A stretch of 49,537 nt of DNA from Succinivibrio dextrinosolvens DSM 3072 (GTDB lineage Bacteria; Pseudomonadota; Gammaproteobacteria; Enterobacterales; Succinivibrionaceae), in the NCBI RefSeq assembly GCF_900167015.1, contig NZ_FUXX01000015.1, forward strand, positions 1 through 49,537, given 5' to 3'. Shown piece by piece: positions 7,945 through 18,200 of this stretch. Every line of letters starts with the position of its first letter. Within the stretch, counting starts at the first letter, position 1. Position numbers and translations under genes: made by a program. The notes beneath the pieces are model-generated. The model saw nothing but the letters and a program-made list of their open reading frames with translations. It ran no database searches and was not told the origin of the DNA.

Positions 7945-9148
7945 CTTCGTGACCGATAATTCACTCCTGTACTTCGTAGTGATCTGTATGCTGATTCTTT
8001 TCAGCGTAATTCATCATGACAAGGATCAGCTTAATTCCTCTACAAAAATCAGTATTAACGTTTCTTATCTGCTGTTGCTGCACTCGATTGCCTATGCCGC
8101 TTTCTGTGTGCTTTTCTATGTGAATGAAAGATACTCTTTAGGAAACATCAAGGCTATTCGTTTTGCTCTGGTGCTGCTTGGTCTTTTAACCAACTACATC
8201 TCCTTTGTATATCCGTATCTGTTTCTGTTTTTAATCAGACAGTTCCATAACCGCTGTACCTTTGTCCGCGGCAGAAATTTTGTAATCTTCACCGGATTCT
8301 TTGTGCTGTGTACTCTGATGTTCTTTGCTGCAATAGGCTATACAACCTGTCTTGTATACCTGGAGGCTCCGCTGAGTACCTTATTCCTTCACAATCTGGA
8401 TGATGCGATTGTATTTGCAGGTATCATTTCCTTTGTTGTGGCTCTGCCGGATTTCAACAGATTCATCTACAATCTTCTGCAGGGAACCTTCTATTCAAAG
8501 AAGGCCATCATAGTTGCACTGTTTGCAATTTTATACCTGCAGCTCATTCTGCTGCCTTTAAACTTCATGTTTTACGCTCCTGTAATGTACATGTTCTCAA
8601 TGATTCTGGTGTATGTAATTCATGTGACCTCTCAGCAGAAACAGATTTCAGTGGATTTTCTGACCGGTATGAATAACCGCAATTCTCTGATGAAATATCT
8701 TGAGAGACTGTTCGTAAAACGTTCAGAACTAGACGGAAGTTTCAAACTTCTGGTTATTACCATTGATAATTTCAAGAATCTAAACAATAATTATGGACAT
8801 GACGAAGGCGATAAAATGCTGATAAAGGTGGCTGATATTTTAAAACAGTCAGCACCTACAACCGGACTGTTCCTCTGCAGATTCATGAGGGATCAGTTTG
8901 TAGCAGTAATGCATGAAACTCCTGAATTTGGAGTTACAGATTATATTGACAGACTGAATAAGAACGCTGAAGGCTTTAATAACGTTCGTGATGTTAATTT
9001 TGAACTGTCTCTGTCTGTCGGGTATGTGGCATATAGCCATGATTTAAAGGATATTGATTCTTTTATCAGTGAGGCTGAGGAAAATCTGTACAGACAGCAG
9101 GAACTGAAGAGAATCAACAGACTCAAAGAACAGACTTTGAGTTTCTGA
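7931..9148 (+). CDS. membrane protein with degenerate GGDEF domain, second of three
   Basis: A 405-aa protein with about seven hydrophobic segments followed by a GGDEF-fold domain starting at SVDFLTGMNNRNSLMKYLER. The signature loop reads FMRDQF, with M319-R-D-Q-F323 in place of GGDEF. The loss of both glycines and of the catalytic Glu makes cyclase activity unlikely. The usual metal Asp region reads TIDNFKNLNNNYGHDEGD, also altered. Such domains often bind nucleotide or regulate a partner. The start codon lies inside the end of the first GGDEF gene, with AAGGGG about 9 nt upstream, so the two are translationally coupled. Confidence 0.88.
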   Translation: MLSFSFVTDNSLLYFVVICMLILFSVIHHDKDQLNSSTKISINVSYLLLLHSIAYAAFCVLFYVNERYSLGNIKAIRFALVLLGLLTNYISFVYPYLFLFLIRQFHNRCTFVRGRNFVIFTGFFVLCTLMFFAAIGYTTCLVYLEAPLSTLFLHNLDDAIVFAGIISFVVALPDFNRFIYNLLQGTFYSKKAIIVALFAILYLQLILLPLNFMFYAPVMYMFSMILVYVIHVTSQQKQISVDFLTGMNNRNSLMKYLERLFVKRSELDGSFKLLVITIDNFKNLNNNYGHDEGDKMLIKVADILKQSAPTTGLFLCRFMRDQFVAVMHETPEFGVTDYIDRLNKNAEGFNNVRDVNFELSLSVGYVAYSHDLKDIDSFISEAEENLYRQQELKRINRLKEQTLSF

Positions 9149-9161
9149 AGAAGAGCTTAAT

Positions 9162-10400
9162 ATGCAGTTTGGATTGGATTTTCTGTCTTTAGACAGGTCG
9201 TATCATTTTTTCTATGGTCACTCGATCATATACCTTGTGCTGGCTGCTTTCTTTGTTATCAGCAGAATCAAGTACAACGAGAGATCCAACCGTACCTCAA
9301 ATACCTACGTTATATCAAAAGTCTCAAATCTCCTGCTTTTGCAGTGTCTGGCATTAGGTCTGTACTCTGTTCTTAATGTCCTTATCTATGATTTCGGTTT
9401 TCTGTCCTATTCCATATTAGATAGAATCTATCTGATTCTCACTTTCTGTATTCTGTTTATAAACAGTATCTGTCCGTACTATCTGTTTATTGTAATTCGT
9501 AAGCAGATACGCAGTATCGGTACCTTTCAGGGAATAATGAACAGAGCGGCCTTTATGCTTGTTAGTCTGTTCTGTATTGTATATCTTGTATTTGTCCTAA
9601 AATTTATCTTTAATTCAGATGAAATAATGACAAACTCAACTGGCAGTGTTTTATTTAAGATTGTCATCTTCCTGTCTCTATCTCAGTTTCTGTGTTTCCT
9701 TCTGACTATAAAGGATGTTCATCTCTTTGTATCTGAGCTTCTGCACGGTGCTTTCCTATCAAAGAGAGCTGCTCTGTTCGGTCTTGTTCTTTTTGTATAC
9801 GGTCCAATGCTGCTTTGGCCTCTGTCCATCATATATCTTCTTCCGATCTTCTTTATTTCATTGGTATCCTTTTTATTTGTAGTTCATATGGTGTCACAGT
9901 CACGTGCTGTTTCAAGAGATTTTCTAACCGGCATGAACAACCGAAATGAGCTTTATCGATACCTATCAAGACTATTTGAGAAGGATGACGATTTAACTCC
10001 GGCACTTAATATCATTTTCATCGATATCAACAAGTTTAAGAGTATCAATGATACCTTTGGTCATTCACAGGGCGATAAGGCTTTAATCTGCATGGCAAAC
10101 TGTCTGCGTCAGTCAGCCTTCTCCAAAGACTGTTTCTTAAGCCGCTATGCCGGTGATGAATTCATTATTGTCCTAAGAGAGAGTGGCGAGAATACTGTTC
10201 AGAAGTTTATCGATACTTTAAATCAGAAGATTAAGCAGGCCAATGATACCAATACAGATCCTTACCGTCTGTCCGTTGCAATCGGTTCTGTAAGCTACTC
10301 TGAGGAATACGATTCTGTTGAAAAGTTTATTGAAGCTGCCGACAGAAAGATGTATGACAGAAAGGCAGATTCCTCAAGATCTGCTCCATCTGTCATGTAG
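9162..10400 (+). CDS. membrane diguanylate cyclase (AGDEF variant), third of three
   Basis: A 412-aa protein with the same layout as its two upstream neighbours: a multi-helix membrane N-terminus, then a GGDEF domain from SRDFLTGMNNRNELYRYLSR. The active loop is RYAGDEF (residues 330-334 AGDEF); A/SGDEF variants are commonly active. The metal site FIDINKFKSINDTFGHSQGD is present. No RxxD I-site is seen (FSKD occupies the position). It starts 13 nt after the previous gene behind a GAAGAG ribosome site. The closeness of domain start sequences in genes two and three suggests local duplication. Confidence 0.9.
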   Translation: MQFGLDFLSLDRSYHFFYGHSIIYLVLAAFFVISRIKYNERSNRTSNTYVISKVSNLLLLQCLALGLYSVLNVLIYDFGFLSYSILDRIYLILTFCILFINSICPYYLFIVIRKQIRSIGTFQGIMNRAAFMLVSLFCIVYLVFVLKFIFNSDEIMTNSTGSVLFKIVIFLSLSQFLCFLLTIKDVHLFVSELLHGAFLSKRAALFGLVLFVYGPMLLWPLSIIYLLPIFFISLVSFLFVVHMVSQSRAVSRDFLTGMNNRNELYRYLSRLFEKDDDLTPALNIIFIDINKFKSINDTFGHSQGDKALICMANCLRQSAFSKDCFLSRYAGDEFIIVLRESGENTVQKFIDTLNQKIKQANDTNTDPYRLSVAIGSVSYSEEYDSVEKFIEAADRKMYDRKADSSRSAPSVM

Positions 10401-10413
10401 TAAGTTTTTCTTT

Positions 10414-10441
10414 GCAAAGCATACTCTGTGACTGGCTTTGC
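10414..10441 (+). terminator. possible terminator after the GGDEF cluster
   Basis: A perfect 7-bp stem GCAAAGC/GCTTTGC with a 14-nt loop lies 13 nt after the last GGDEF stop. The following sequence is T-rich but without an immediate T-run, so the call is tentative. The rest of the spacer to 10665 is very T-rich and must contain the hisC promoter; no gene is seen there. Confidence 0.4.
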
Positions 10442-10665
10442 TCTGATTTATAACTCTATTTATTTTCATTTTTTTTCCTCATTAACTCTCTTGTTTTTCT
10501 CATTTTTTGATAAAAACAAGAGGAAAGACATCTTTTTTCTTACAAATCTGGGCTTCCGAAAGTTTTTTTGCACACAAACGGACACCTTTTTTATTTGTGA
10601 TACCGGTATTTGAGCTTTACAGTGTTTGTCTTTACAATGGTTCTAATAAAATAAGGATGTAAAAA

Positions 10666-11781
10666 ATGACACAGTACAGTTCATTTGCTAATGGTGGCAT
10701 AACTCTAATAAAACCATATCAGGCCGGAAAGCCAATTGAAGAAGTTCAGCGTGAGCTGGGGCTTTCTGATGTAATCAAACTAGCTTCAAACGAGAATCCA
10801 TTTGGCATGAGTCAGATGGCTAAAAAGGCTGCTTTTGAGGCGATTGAGCAGGGCAATCTTTATCCTGATTCAAACGGTTATTATTTAAAGCAGAAACTGA
10901 AGTCAAAATTTGGCTACGATCCTGAGCGCATAACTCTGGGCGCAGGTTCAAATGAACTAATCAATCTTCTGTTTGAGGCATTTGTAAACAGAGATGTTAA
11001 TGTAATCTTCCCTGAATACTCATTTGTTGTATATCCAATGGAGACAACAGTGAACGGAGCAGAGGCCAGAGCAATTCCTCTGAAGAATTACTGTGCCGAC
11101 CTTGATGCTATTTTAGCTGCTGTAGACAGTAAAACCAGAATCATTGCCTTTGCAAATCCATCCAACCCAATCGGTACAGCTATCTCCTCAAAGGATATGT
11201 ACAATTTCCTAAAGAAGGTTCCAAAGGAGACCCTTGTTGTAATCGATGAGGCCTACAATGAGTTCAACAGTGGTGATGATTCATTTGAGGATACAGCAAA
11301 GTGGCTTGATGAGTTTGAGAATCTGATTGTTTCACGTACCTTCTCAAAGGCCTATGGTCTTGCTGGCTTAAGAGTCGGCTATATGCTGGCAAATCCTGAG
11401 ATTACCTCAATCCTTAACCGTCTGAGAGCTCCATTCAATGTTAATATTGCTGCTTTAGCCGCAGCCTGTGCAGCTTTGGATGATAAGGAATTCCTGGATA
11501 AGACTGTAAAGAACAATACCGCTGAGCGCGTAAGATACGCAGAGTTCTGCAAAAAGAATAATCTTTTCATGATCCCATCCTTTGCAAACTTCGTGGCAAT
11601 TGATTTTAAGGATTATGATGCCCAGCAAATTGCAGACAGACTACTGCACATGGGCGTTATCGTAAGACCTTTATTAGGTTACAAGCTTAAGACAATCCTC
11701 AGAATCTCAATCGGCACTCCAAAAGAGAATGACAGATTCTTTGAGTGCGTTGAAACAATACTTAAGGACATGAAGAATTGA
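10666..11781 (+). CDS. hisC: histidinol-phosphate / aromatic aminotransferase
   Basis: A 371-aa class I/II PLP aminotransferase of the HisC family. Seen: substrate-binding KLASNENPFG near residue 40, the cofactor Asp/Tyr motif VVIDEAYNEF, and the PLP lysine in SRTFSKAYGLAGLRVGY. Full length for the family. It transfers an amino group from glutamate to imidazole-acetol phosphate in histidine synthesis. However, it is coupled to aroA rather than to his genes, an arrangement in which HisC paralogues (often called hisC2) act on phenylpyruvate or hydroxyphenylpyruvate. I favour an aromatic role, or dual function. The ribosome site AAGGA is 8 nt before the ATG. Confidence 0.88.
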   Translation: MTQYSSFANGGITLIKPYQAGKPIEEVQRELGLSDVIKLASNENPFGMSQMAKKAAFEAIEQGNLYPDSNGYYLKQKLKSKFGYDPERITLGAGSNELINLLFEAFVNRDVNVIFPEYSFVVYPMETTVNGAEARAIPLKNYCADLDAILAAVDSKTRIIAFANPSNPIGTAISSKDMYNFLKKVPKETLVVIDEAYNEFNSGDDSFEDTAKWLDEFENLIVSRTFSKAYGLAGLRVGYMLANPEITSILNRLRAPFNVNIAALAAACAALDDKEFLDKTVKNNTAERVRYAEFCKKNNLFMIPSFANFVAIDFKDYDAQQIADRLLHMGVIVRPLLGYKLKTILRISIGTPKENDRFFECVETILKDMKN

Positions 11782-13055
11782 AAACAGCTTCACTAAAACT
11801 AAAAAAGATTCAGTCTGTAAGCGGACTGGTGATTATGCCAGGCTCAAAGAGCCTGTCTAACCGCGCGCTTCTGGTTTCTGCCTTAGCCAGGGGCAAAACC
11901 AAGCTTTTAAATGTTTTAAAGTCAGATGATACCTCCCGTATGATTGAAGCCTTAAAGCAGCTTGGGGTAAATCTTAATGCTGTAACCGGCTCAATTGATG
12001 TTACCGGAATTGACGGTGTCTTTGACAAGGGCTTAAACAATCTGACACTTGATCTTGGAAATGCAGGTACTGCCATGAGACCGTTATGTGCAGCTCTGTC
12101 TGTATCCTCAGGTGTATTCACTCTGACCGGTGAGCCTCGTATGATGGAGCGTCCTATAGGACCTCTGACCGAAGCTCTAAAGGAGATAGGCTGTAATATT
12201 GAGTATCTGAACAATGACGGTTTTCCTCCACTTCAGATCCGCGGTACTACTCCAAAGAAACATTCAATCAGAGTAAGCGGTGATACCTCAAGCCAGTTTA
12301 TTTCAGCTCTGTTAATGACTGCTCCTGTTTGCGGCGGTCTTGATATTTCTGTAAGCGGTGATCTGATTTCAAAGCCATACGTTGATTTAACTGTTAAGCT
12401 GATTGAAAAGTTTGGCGCCAAGGTACACCGTAACGGCTATTCATCTTTTAAGGTTGAAGGCAGCGGTTATACCTCACCAGGCTCATACCTGATTGAAGGT
12501 GATGCAACCGGTGCAACCTATTTTGCAGCAGCTGCCGCCATCAAAGGTCAGCTTGAGATCTACGGCCTTCCAGATGACAGTGTTCAAGGCGATATCAGAT
12601 TCTTTGATGTTCTAAAGAAGATGGGCGCCAAGGTTACCCGTCAGGAAAACTCCATTCTGGTTAAATCAGGTAAGCTTCACGGTATTGAGATTGATATGAA
12701 TGCAATGCCTGATGCTGCCATGACCTTAGTTCCTCTTGCCATGTACACTGATTCTCCTGTTGTCATCAAGAACATCGCAAGCTGGAGAGTAAAGGAGACT
12801 GACCGTATCGATGCTATGGTCAAGGAGATGACTAAGCTTGGGGTTAAGGTTGAATCTGGCGATGACTGGATCAGTATCGATGCTTCAAAGCGAAATGATG
12901 CAACTCCTGTCTTTGATACCTATAACGATCATCGAATGGCAATGTGCATGTCACTGATTGCCTTTGACAGAGAAGTTGTTATCAATGATCCAGATTGCAT
13001 CAGAAAAACTTTCCCAACCTACTTTACTCTTCTAAACTCAGTAGCAAAGAACTAA
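11778..13055 (+). CDS. aroA: 3-phosphoshikimate 1-carboxyvinyltransferase (EPSP synthase)
   Basis: A 425-aa enzyme joining shikimate 3-phosphate and phosphoenolpyruvate in the sixth step of the shikimate pathway. The motifs PGSKSLSNRALL (residues about 16-27), LDLGNAGTAMRPL, PDAAMTLVPLAMY, WRVKETDRI and NDHRMAM are all present and in order, with full family length. The start codon is TTG and overlaps the hisC stop as TTGA, so translation depends on coupling to the upstream gene. With hisC and the distant trp genes this feeds aromatic amino-acid synthesis. Confidence 0.95.
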   Translation: MKTASLKLKKIQSVSGLVIMPGSKSLSNRALLVSALARGKTKLLNVLKSDDTSRMIEALKQLGVNLNAVTGSIDVTGIDGVFDKGLNNLTLDLGNAGTAMRPLCAALSVSSGVFTLTGEPRMMERPIGPLTEALKEIGCNIEYLNNDGFPPLQIRGTTPKKHSIRVSGDTSSQFISALLMTAPVCGGLDISVSGDLISKPYVDLTVKLIEKFGAKVHRNGYSSFKVEGSGYTSPGSYLIEGDATGATYFAAAAAIKGQLEIYGLPDDSVQGDIRFFDVLKKMGAKVTRQENSILVKSGKLHGIEIDMNAMPDAAMTLVPLAMYTDSPVVIKNIASWRVKETDRIDAMVKEMTKLGVKVESGDDWISIDASKRNDATPVFDTYNDHRMAMCMSLIAFDREVVINDPDCIRKTFPTYFTLLNSVAKN

Positions 13056-13068
13056 TAAAAATCTAACG

Positions 13069-13094
13069 TTAAGGTGAGAAGATTCTCACCTTAA
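13069..13094. repeat. perfect inverted repeat after aroA
   Basis: TTAAGGTGAG-AAGATT-CTCACCTTAA, a perfect 26-bp dyad between the aroA stop and the next ribosome site. There is no T-run on the plus side, so it may be an mRNA-stabilising or partial-termination hairpin between two genes of one transcript, or a protein-binding dyad. Confidence 0.6.
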
Positions 13095-13111
13095 TAAGTT
13101 ATGAGGTTTTT

Positions 13112-13762
13112 ATGAGAAAATTTCTATCAGTACTGCTTGGTATCTTTTTACTCTCATCATTTTCCTGTGCATATGCTCAGACAGAAACTGTTGCTTTTAT
13201 GCACAAGACTTTTGATGTAAAACTTCCTGACAACTACTGTAGAGTACCAGCAGATGACCGCCTGTTCAGACTTCATCAGCGTGCGTACGGAAAAAGCGTC
13301 AAGCTAGGATTTATTGCTGCAAAGTGTGATGCGGTAAGAGATCTTGTGGAAGGTCGCAGTAAATCTCTTTCTCATTTCATTGCTGTAGAGCAGATTGGAA
13401 TTGACAGAAAATTTGTGAAATTCGGTTTTGGCAGCTGGGCTTATGTAACCTTAATCACCGCCTTTAAACCAAATTTTGCCAAGCTTGAAAAACGTCTTAA
13501 GGATAAACTTGAAGACGAGTATCAGACCACCATAACCAACATCAATTATGCTCCTGTATCAAAGAACAACAAGAGTGTTCTTTTTGAGGCAACAGGAACC
13601 ATCAATGATTCTGAACGTTCAGTGAATGTACACGTATTTGCATTTACCAAGCTTGCCTATTCAATTCCTCTGGCAATTCACGTATATGATGAGAACCTCT
13701 CAGAGGGACAGCTTAGAGACTCTCTAAAGGAGCTCGCAGAGGCAATCAAAGCCATAATGTAA
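13112..13762 (+). CDS. exported protein of unknown function
   Basis: A 216-aa protein with a clear Sec signal peptide: MRK, a hydrophobic stretch, and a likely signal-peptidase I site after AYA (residue about 22). The mature part is mixed alpha/beta with many charged residues and no family I recognise. The late segment LREL-like helix (QLRDSLKELAEAIKAIM) ends the protein. A GAGG ribosome site lies 5 nt before the ATG. It ends only 6 nt from the stop of the convergent heptosyltransferase gene. It probably acts in the periplasm. Confidence 0.75.
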   Translation: MRKFLSVLLGIFLLSSFSCAYAQTETVAFMHKTFDVKLPDNYCRVPADDRLFRLHQRAYGKSVKLGFIAAKCDAVRDLVEGRSKSLSHFIAVEQIGIDRKFVKFGFGSWAYVTLITAFKPNFAKLEKRLKDKLEDEYQTTITNINYAPVSKNNKSVLFEATGTINDSERSVNVHVFAFTKLAYSIPLAIHVYDENLSEGQLRDSLKELAEAIKAIM

Positions 13763-13768
13763 TGGACT

Positions 13769-15223
13769 TTAGGAAAGTCTGTCCTTTGGAGCTTTAAGAT
13801 TATAATCCCGGCGCAGTCTTTCGATGGTGTTTATCACCTGTTTGCCTGTGATTGCTCTTGAGCATTCAAACTGCCGGTCTGTTCCCTTGTGTCGAGGACA
13901 CCAGAAATAGTCGTGATGATCAAAATTCACATCGGTGGCATCCCAGCAGCCATGACATACATGTGTATTGTGGACACGGTAGGGAGTTTTAAATTCACAG
14001 ATAGGCAGACTGAATCCACTGATAAGAACAACCGGAATTCCTGATGCCCAGGCAAGCCATGAAAGACCACTGCTAAGACCTATGAAAAATTCAGCATGAT
14101 GCAGAAGAGCAGCTCTTTCCTTTAATGGTCTATCACCTGTGAAATCCTCACAGCCATGAGGAAGCTGATTCCACACATAGCCGTAGCCTACAGTCTTTTC
14201 CTTATCAATACATAAGACTCTGTACCCCAGCTCCTTTAGATAATCTATAACCATATCCCAGCCGTAGCCGTTATTCCACATCTTAGCTATATTTGTGGAT
14301 TTAACCGCTATACAGACATAAGGCTCGCTGATTGTTCGTGGAGGATTCTCAGGTAGGCGGGGAGGTGTTTCCTCAGGATCAACTCCCAGAATATAACCCA
14401 CGGTTCTGGCAAGTCCGACCTGTCTGAAATCATAAGGCTGATAGTCTTCATTTCCGCAGAAGAATAAGCCAAGACAGTAGGATGCATAAGGCTCTTTCTG
14501 TTTTACGTTCTCAGGTGTGCTTAAGGTTAAATCTGGATACTGATCTTTTAGAAGCTCAATAATATTCTCTGCTAAAGTACATTCAACCTTGCATTGGTGT
14601 TTTTTCTGGAATTTTTCAGCATAGGAGAACCATCCAAGAATGTCTCCCAGAGTCCCTACCGGAAATTTTAAAAGTACCTCTCTGTCTTTAAGCTCAAGAA
14701 TATGATCAAGTAAAGGTTCATTAAGGTTATTTCTATCCCAGATTCGAATTCTGAATGGAACATAATACTTTTTGGTTGATACTACCCAGCCTTCATCTGC
14801 ATCGCAGGCAAAAAGAATATTTCCTGACTCCTCATCCTCAAGCTGAACATGCCAGGTTCCCTTTGGTAGCAGTACACGAGCCCCATCGTTAAAGTCGTAG
14901 CGGATACCCTTTGGCCCCATCTGAGTTGGGATGGAAGGAGCCTGAATAAAAGAGCCTTTTGACTTTGATTTTGCTCCTGCAGCCTGACCGGCATCCTTCG
15001 GTGTTTTATTCTCGTATTCTCTCTGTGCAAGTGATAATGAAAGATTCTCATCATCTAATGATTGGTCTTTGTGATTCTTTTTAGCCTCACTCTTATCTTT
15101 TGAGCTGTTTTCTGTAATATAGGATGTGGCGAAACCATAGGCATCTGGCTGTAGAGTTACATTGTATTTCTCTACCTTATTTCGTCTTTCTTCGCTGGTA
15201 TTACTGTTATTAGAACTATCCAT
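13769..15223 (-). CDS. autotransporter strand-loop-strand O-heptosyltransferase (TibC/Aah type)
   Basis: A 484-aa cytoplasmic glycosyltransferase of the BAHT family (Aah, TibC), which adds heptose from ADP-heptose to serines of AIDA-type autotransporters before export. After a variable, charged 110-residue N-terminus come a small beta domain and a GT-B fold. The sequence KFPVGTLGDILGWFSYAEKF sits where TibC has its catalytic Asp. The C-terminal region has GLSSGLSWLAWASGIPVVLI, the nucleotide-sugar site, and four cysteines C423, C426, C442 and C454 that fit the family's iron-binding finger. It starts 13 nt after the autotransporter gene, its obvious substrate, with AAGGAAG ahead of the ATG. 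Confidence 0.92.
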   Translation of the reverse strand: MDSSNNSNTSEERRNKVEKYNVTLQPDAYGFATSYITENSSKDKSEAKKNHKDQSLDDENLSLSLAQREYENKTPKDAGQAAGAKSKSKGSFIQAPSIPTQMGPKGIRYDFNDGARVLLPKGTWHVQLEDEESGNILFACDADEGWVVSTKKYYVPFRIRIWDRNNLNEPLLDHILELKDREVLLKFPVGTLGDILGWFSYAEKFQKKHQCKVECTLAENIIELLKDQYPDLTLSTPENVKQKEPYASYCLGLFFCGNEDYQPYDFRQVGLARTVGYILGVDPEETPPRLPENPPRTISEPYVCIAVKSTNIAKMWNNGYGWDMVIDYLKELGYRVLCIDKEKTVGYGYVWNQLPHGCEDFTGDRPLKERAALLHHAEFFIGLSSGLSWLAWASGIPVVLISGFSLPICEFKTPYRVHNTHVCHGCWDATDVNFDHHDYFWCPRHKGTDRQFECSRAITGKQVINTIERLRRDYNLKAPKDRLS

Positions 15224-15236
15224 TTATCTTCCTTAA

Positions 15237-18200
15237 CTAGAACTTATAGTTCAGGTAGCCAATAACTGTGTGCTGATAAGTGTGAGTGCTCTTATCAAAG
15301 TTGTAATTAAAGTTGAGCTTAAGTCTGTCTTTTCCAAGCTCTATACCTGTACCAAAGCCGTAATACACTCTATCCACCGTCTTTGATGAGACTGAGCCAT
15401 AACCATCAGTTCCTGTGAAGCGTATGTTGTTCTGGTAGCTTAAATCTCCAGCATTATAGGTTAGGTGGGCATCGAAGAAAGGTTTATAGTACCAGCTGCT
15501 TTTAGACTGATATTTCTTGGATAAGGTTGTTCCCAGAGGGAAAGACCAGATATTCTGATGTCCTTTCTGTCCTTCTAATACAGAGTAGCTTCCACTCTTG
15601 ATGGTGTAGTTATTCACATTTACATGGGTGAATCTGAATCCTGCATGAGGGGTGATATCAAATTCTCTCTGATGGAATGTATATGCGGCATTTGCTCCGT
15701 AGGATAAAGACCATGAGCTTATTTTACCTGTAAGCTTTTCCATCATCATTGAGGCCGGCATATCCTGTTTAATGTCGTTTAATGTATGGGCATAGCTAAG
15801 ATCTGTAGTAAGATTCAGCTCGTCCGCCATCCAGCCTCCGTATAAGGTTATTCCCCAGAAATCCATGTCATTGGAGGTTCTGTTCAGATCTCCCTTACTT
15901 TTTGATTCACCAAGACCAATATTAAAGGAAATACCGGTTCTGATGGCATTTTCAAAGGTTTTATCTATGCCAAGTGCAAGTCCAGTGATTGTGCTGTGCT
16001 GCTTTAATTCCTGTCCTCCACAGTCAAGCCCCTTTGCACTGTATCGTTGAAACAGCGGCATTGCCCAGATGGCATAACCAAGCTCCTTATCCGGTATTGC
16101 CTTATAGTCATTATCGCTGACAGTGTAATTTAGCGCAGCATAGAGCTGTCCGTTGCCGGTGCTGGTACTGCCAAGTCTCTGTGCGACTGCATTGGTACTT
16201 GCATTGACAGTTGAGATTGTCATTGAAGGAACGGCTGCAGCAGCAGGAGCTCTTGCGACACTTTCTATAGTTCTTGCTGCCTCTGCCGGATCTGCTCCTC
16301 CGTAACTGGTACTTAATATTCTTGACAGGAATCGAATGCCTCCGCTTTCTGAATTAATCTGATATTTACCTGTTCCTATCTGAGCGTTTGCCACAGAATT
16401 ATTTAGAAGACGAACAAGGGAAGGGGACAGTCCTGGTAAGTATTCTGAAGCACTTCTCCACTCAAGATCGACAGAACCATCTGTATTTAAGCTGCCACTG
16501 AATGCAATATTATCGGTGCTGACTTTTGAGAATGAACCAGAGATATTAGCCGTTTCAAATACATTTATTGTTTGGGATTTTGAAATACCATTTAAGGATA
16601 GGATTGAGCCAGTAGAAAGTTTCAGACTATTTGTCTTTACAGCAGGTGTATTTAAAGCAGAGAGGTCCTCAAGATTTATATTAAGAGCTGCTTTTGTGCC
16701 AATTGATAATCCGCCATCATCAGGAGCATCAGCATTTGCTCCAATCTTTATACCTGTTCCGCCTGTAATTTCAATTGGTTTTGCAAGATTAAGTACAGCA
16801 GATGCTCCAGTTGCCTTCATGGCATCTTGGGCTGCTGATGCGTCAGTTGAGCCTACTGTAAGAGTTCCTGAGTTGATGCTAAAGGTTCCGCCACTGATAT
16901 TATTACCAACTGTGACATGACCATTTTGATTTATGGAAAGGCCTCCGCTTATAAGGTCACTTACACTAAGCTTTGAAGCGTTTATGGTTGCTCCGTTTGA
17001 TGTTGAAATACTTCCTGCACTGATGATACTTCCTGTAAGTTTTGCTTCTTTTCCTGTTAGCTTGCCGATAAAACCTGAGACATTATTGGTGGTAAAAACT
17101 CCTTCTGATGGAGCCGAGTTGCCTAATAAAGTTGCCTGGTCTCCGATATATATAGAGCCATTATCAACTTTGATGGATCTTGCTTCTACAGAACTCCCTG
17201 CATATAGATTTTTTGCAATAATGCCTTGGTTACCTGCACTTATATTACCCCGTGCCCGTACGTTTGTTGCAGAAATCTCACCAGTAGTTGTAATATCTTG
17301 ACCTGCTGATAGATTAATTGGTTGAGAGGCTTCTGTTGCTCCTGTAAGGCTTAAATTTCCACCGGCAATAACATTTCCGTAAGCTCCTGTAAGTGAATGT
17401 CCTATGGATATATCTTCTGTTGCAGAAAGAGTTCCTCCGCTTAAAGAAACACTTCCGTTTGTTGTTGAACTTATATTCTTTGCTACTAATAATCCTCCGC
17501 TAAGAACTAATGTTCCTCCGTTATCAATATTGATATTTCCATCTGTATATAAGGCACCTCCTTTGTTAACTGTGAGGCCTCCACTTATATTACTTGCTTG
17601 TGAAATATTGATTCCGTTATAGAATCTTAGAGCCCCGCTTGAGACGATAATTGAATTAAACATCGTCCCCGCTCCAATCTGTATGTAACCACTTATGAGA
17701 TTGGTAAAAGTATCGTCGTATATTCCAACTTCACCATGTCCAAGTAGGTCTCCACTGTAATGACCTCCACTAGTAAATTTTAAACTTCCGCCTTCAAGTC
17801 TAACGTAATTGGCTAGACCTCCATTTTTTACTAATTGAGTTCCTCCTGAATATACTGTTGTTCTTGTTGCTGTACCTCCGTTCTCTATGTAGATATTTCC
17901 TCCTCTCAGGACGGTTGTATTACTTGTTGTTCCTCCTGTAAATACGTAAGCCTTTCCTCCGTTAAAAATGGTAGAACTAATCGCAATACCACCAGATATA
18001 TCCTGAGTTCCTCCCTGTTTTATAGAAGTGCTTGTTGCTGTATATCCTCCACTTGATACAGGACATGATGTACAGTGATTGACGACCATCCTTTGATATT
18101 GATAATCCCTTCCAAGTGTTACATTTGCTGATATAGACTGATGGCCTTCATCAATAATGAGCACATTCTCCTGTGCTACGGCTGTCTCTGGAATGGTCTG

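Noticed and set aside
16516-17622. Several plus-strand open frames opposite the autotransporter
   Set aside because: They mirror the Gly/Ser-rich repeats of the real gene, have no ribosome sites and no recognisable domains.
17740-18060. Repeats in the autotransporter gene as a CRISPR-like array
   Set aside because: The periodicity comes from coding strand-loop-strand repeats; units are not identical and there are no spacers.
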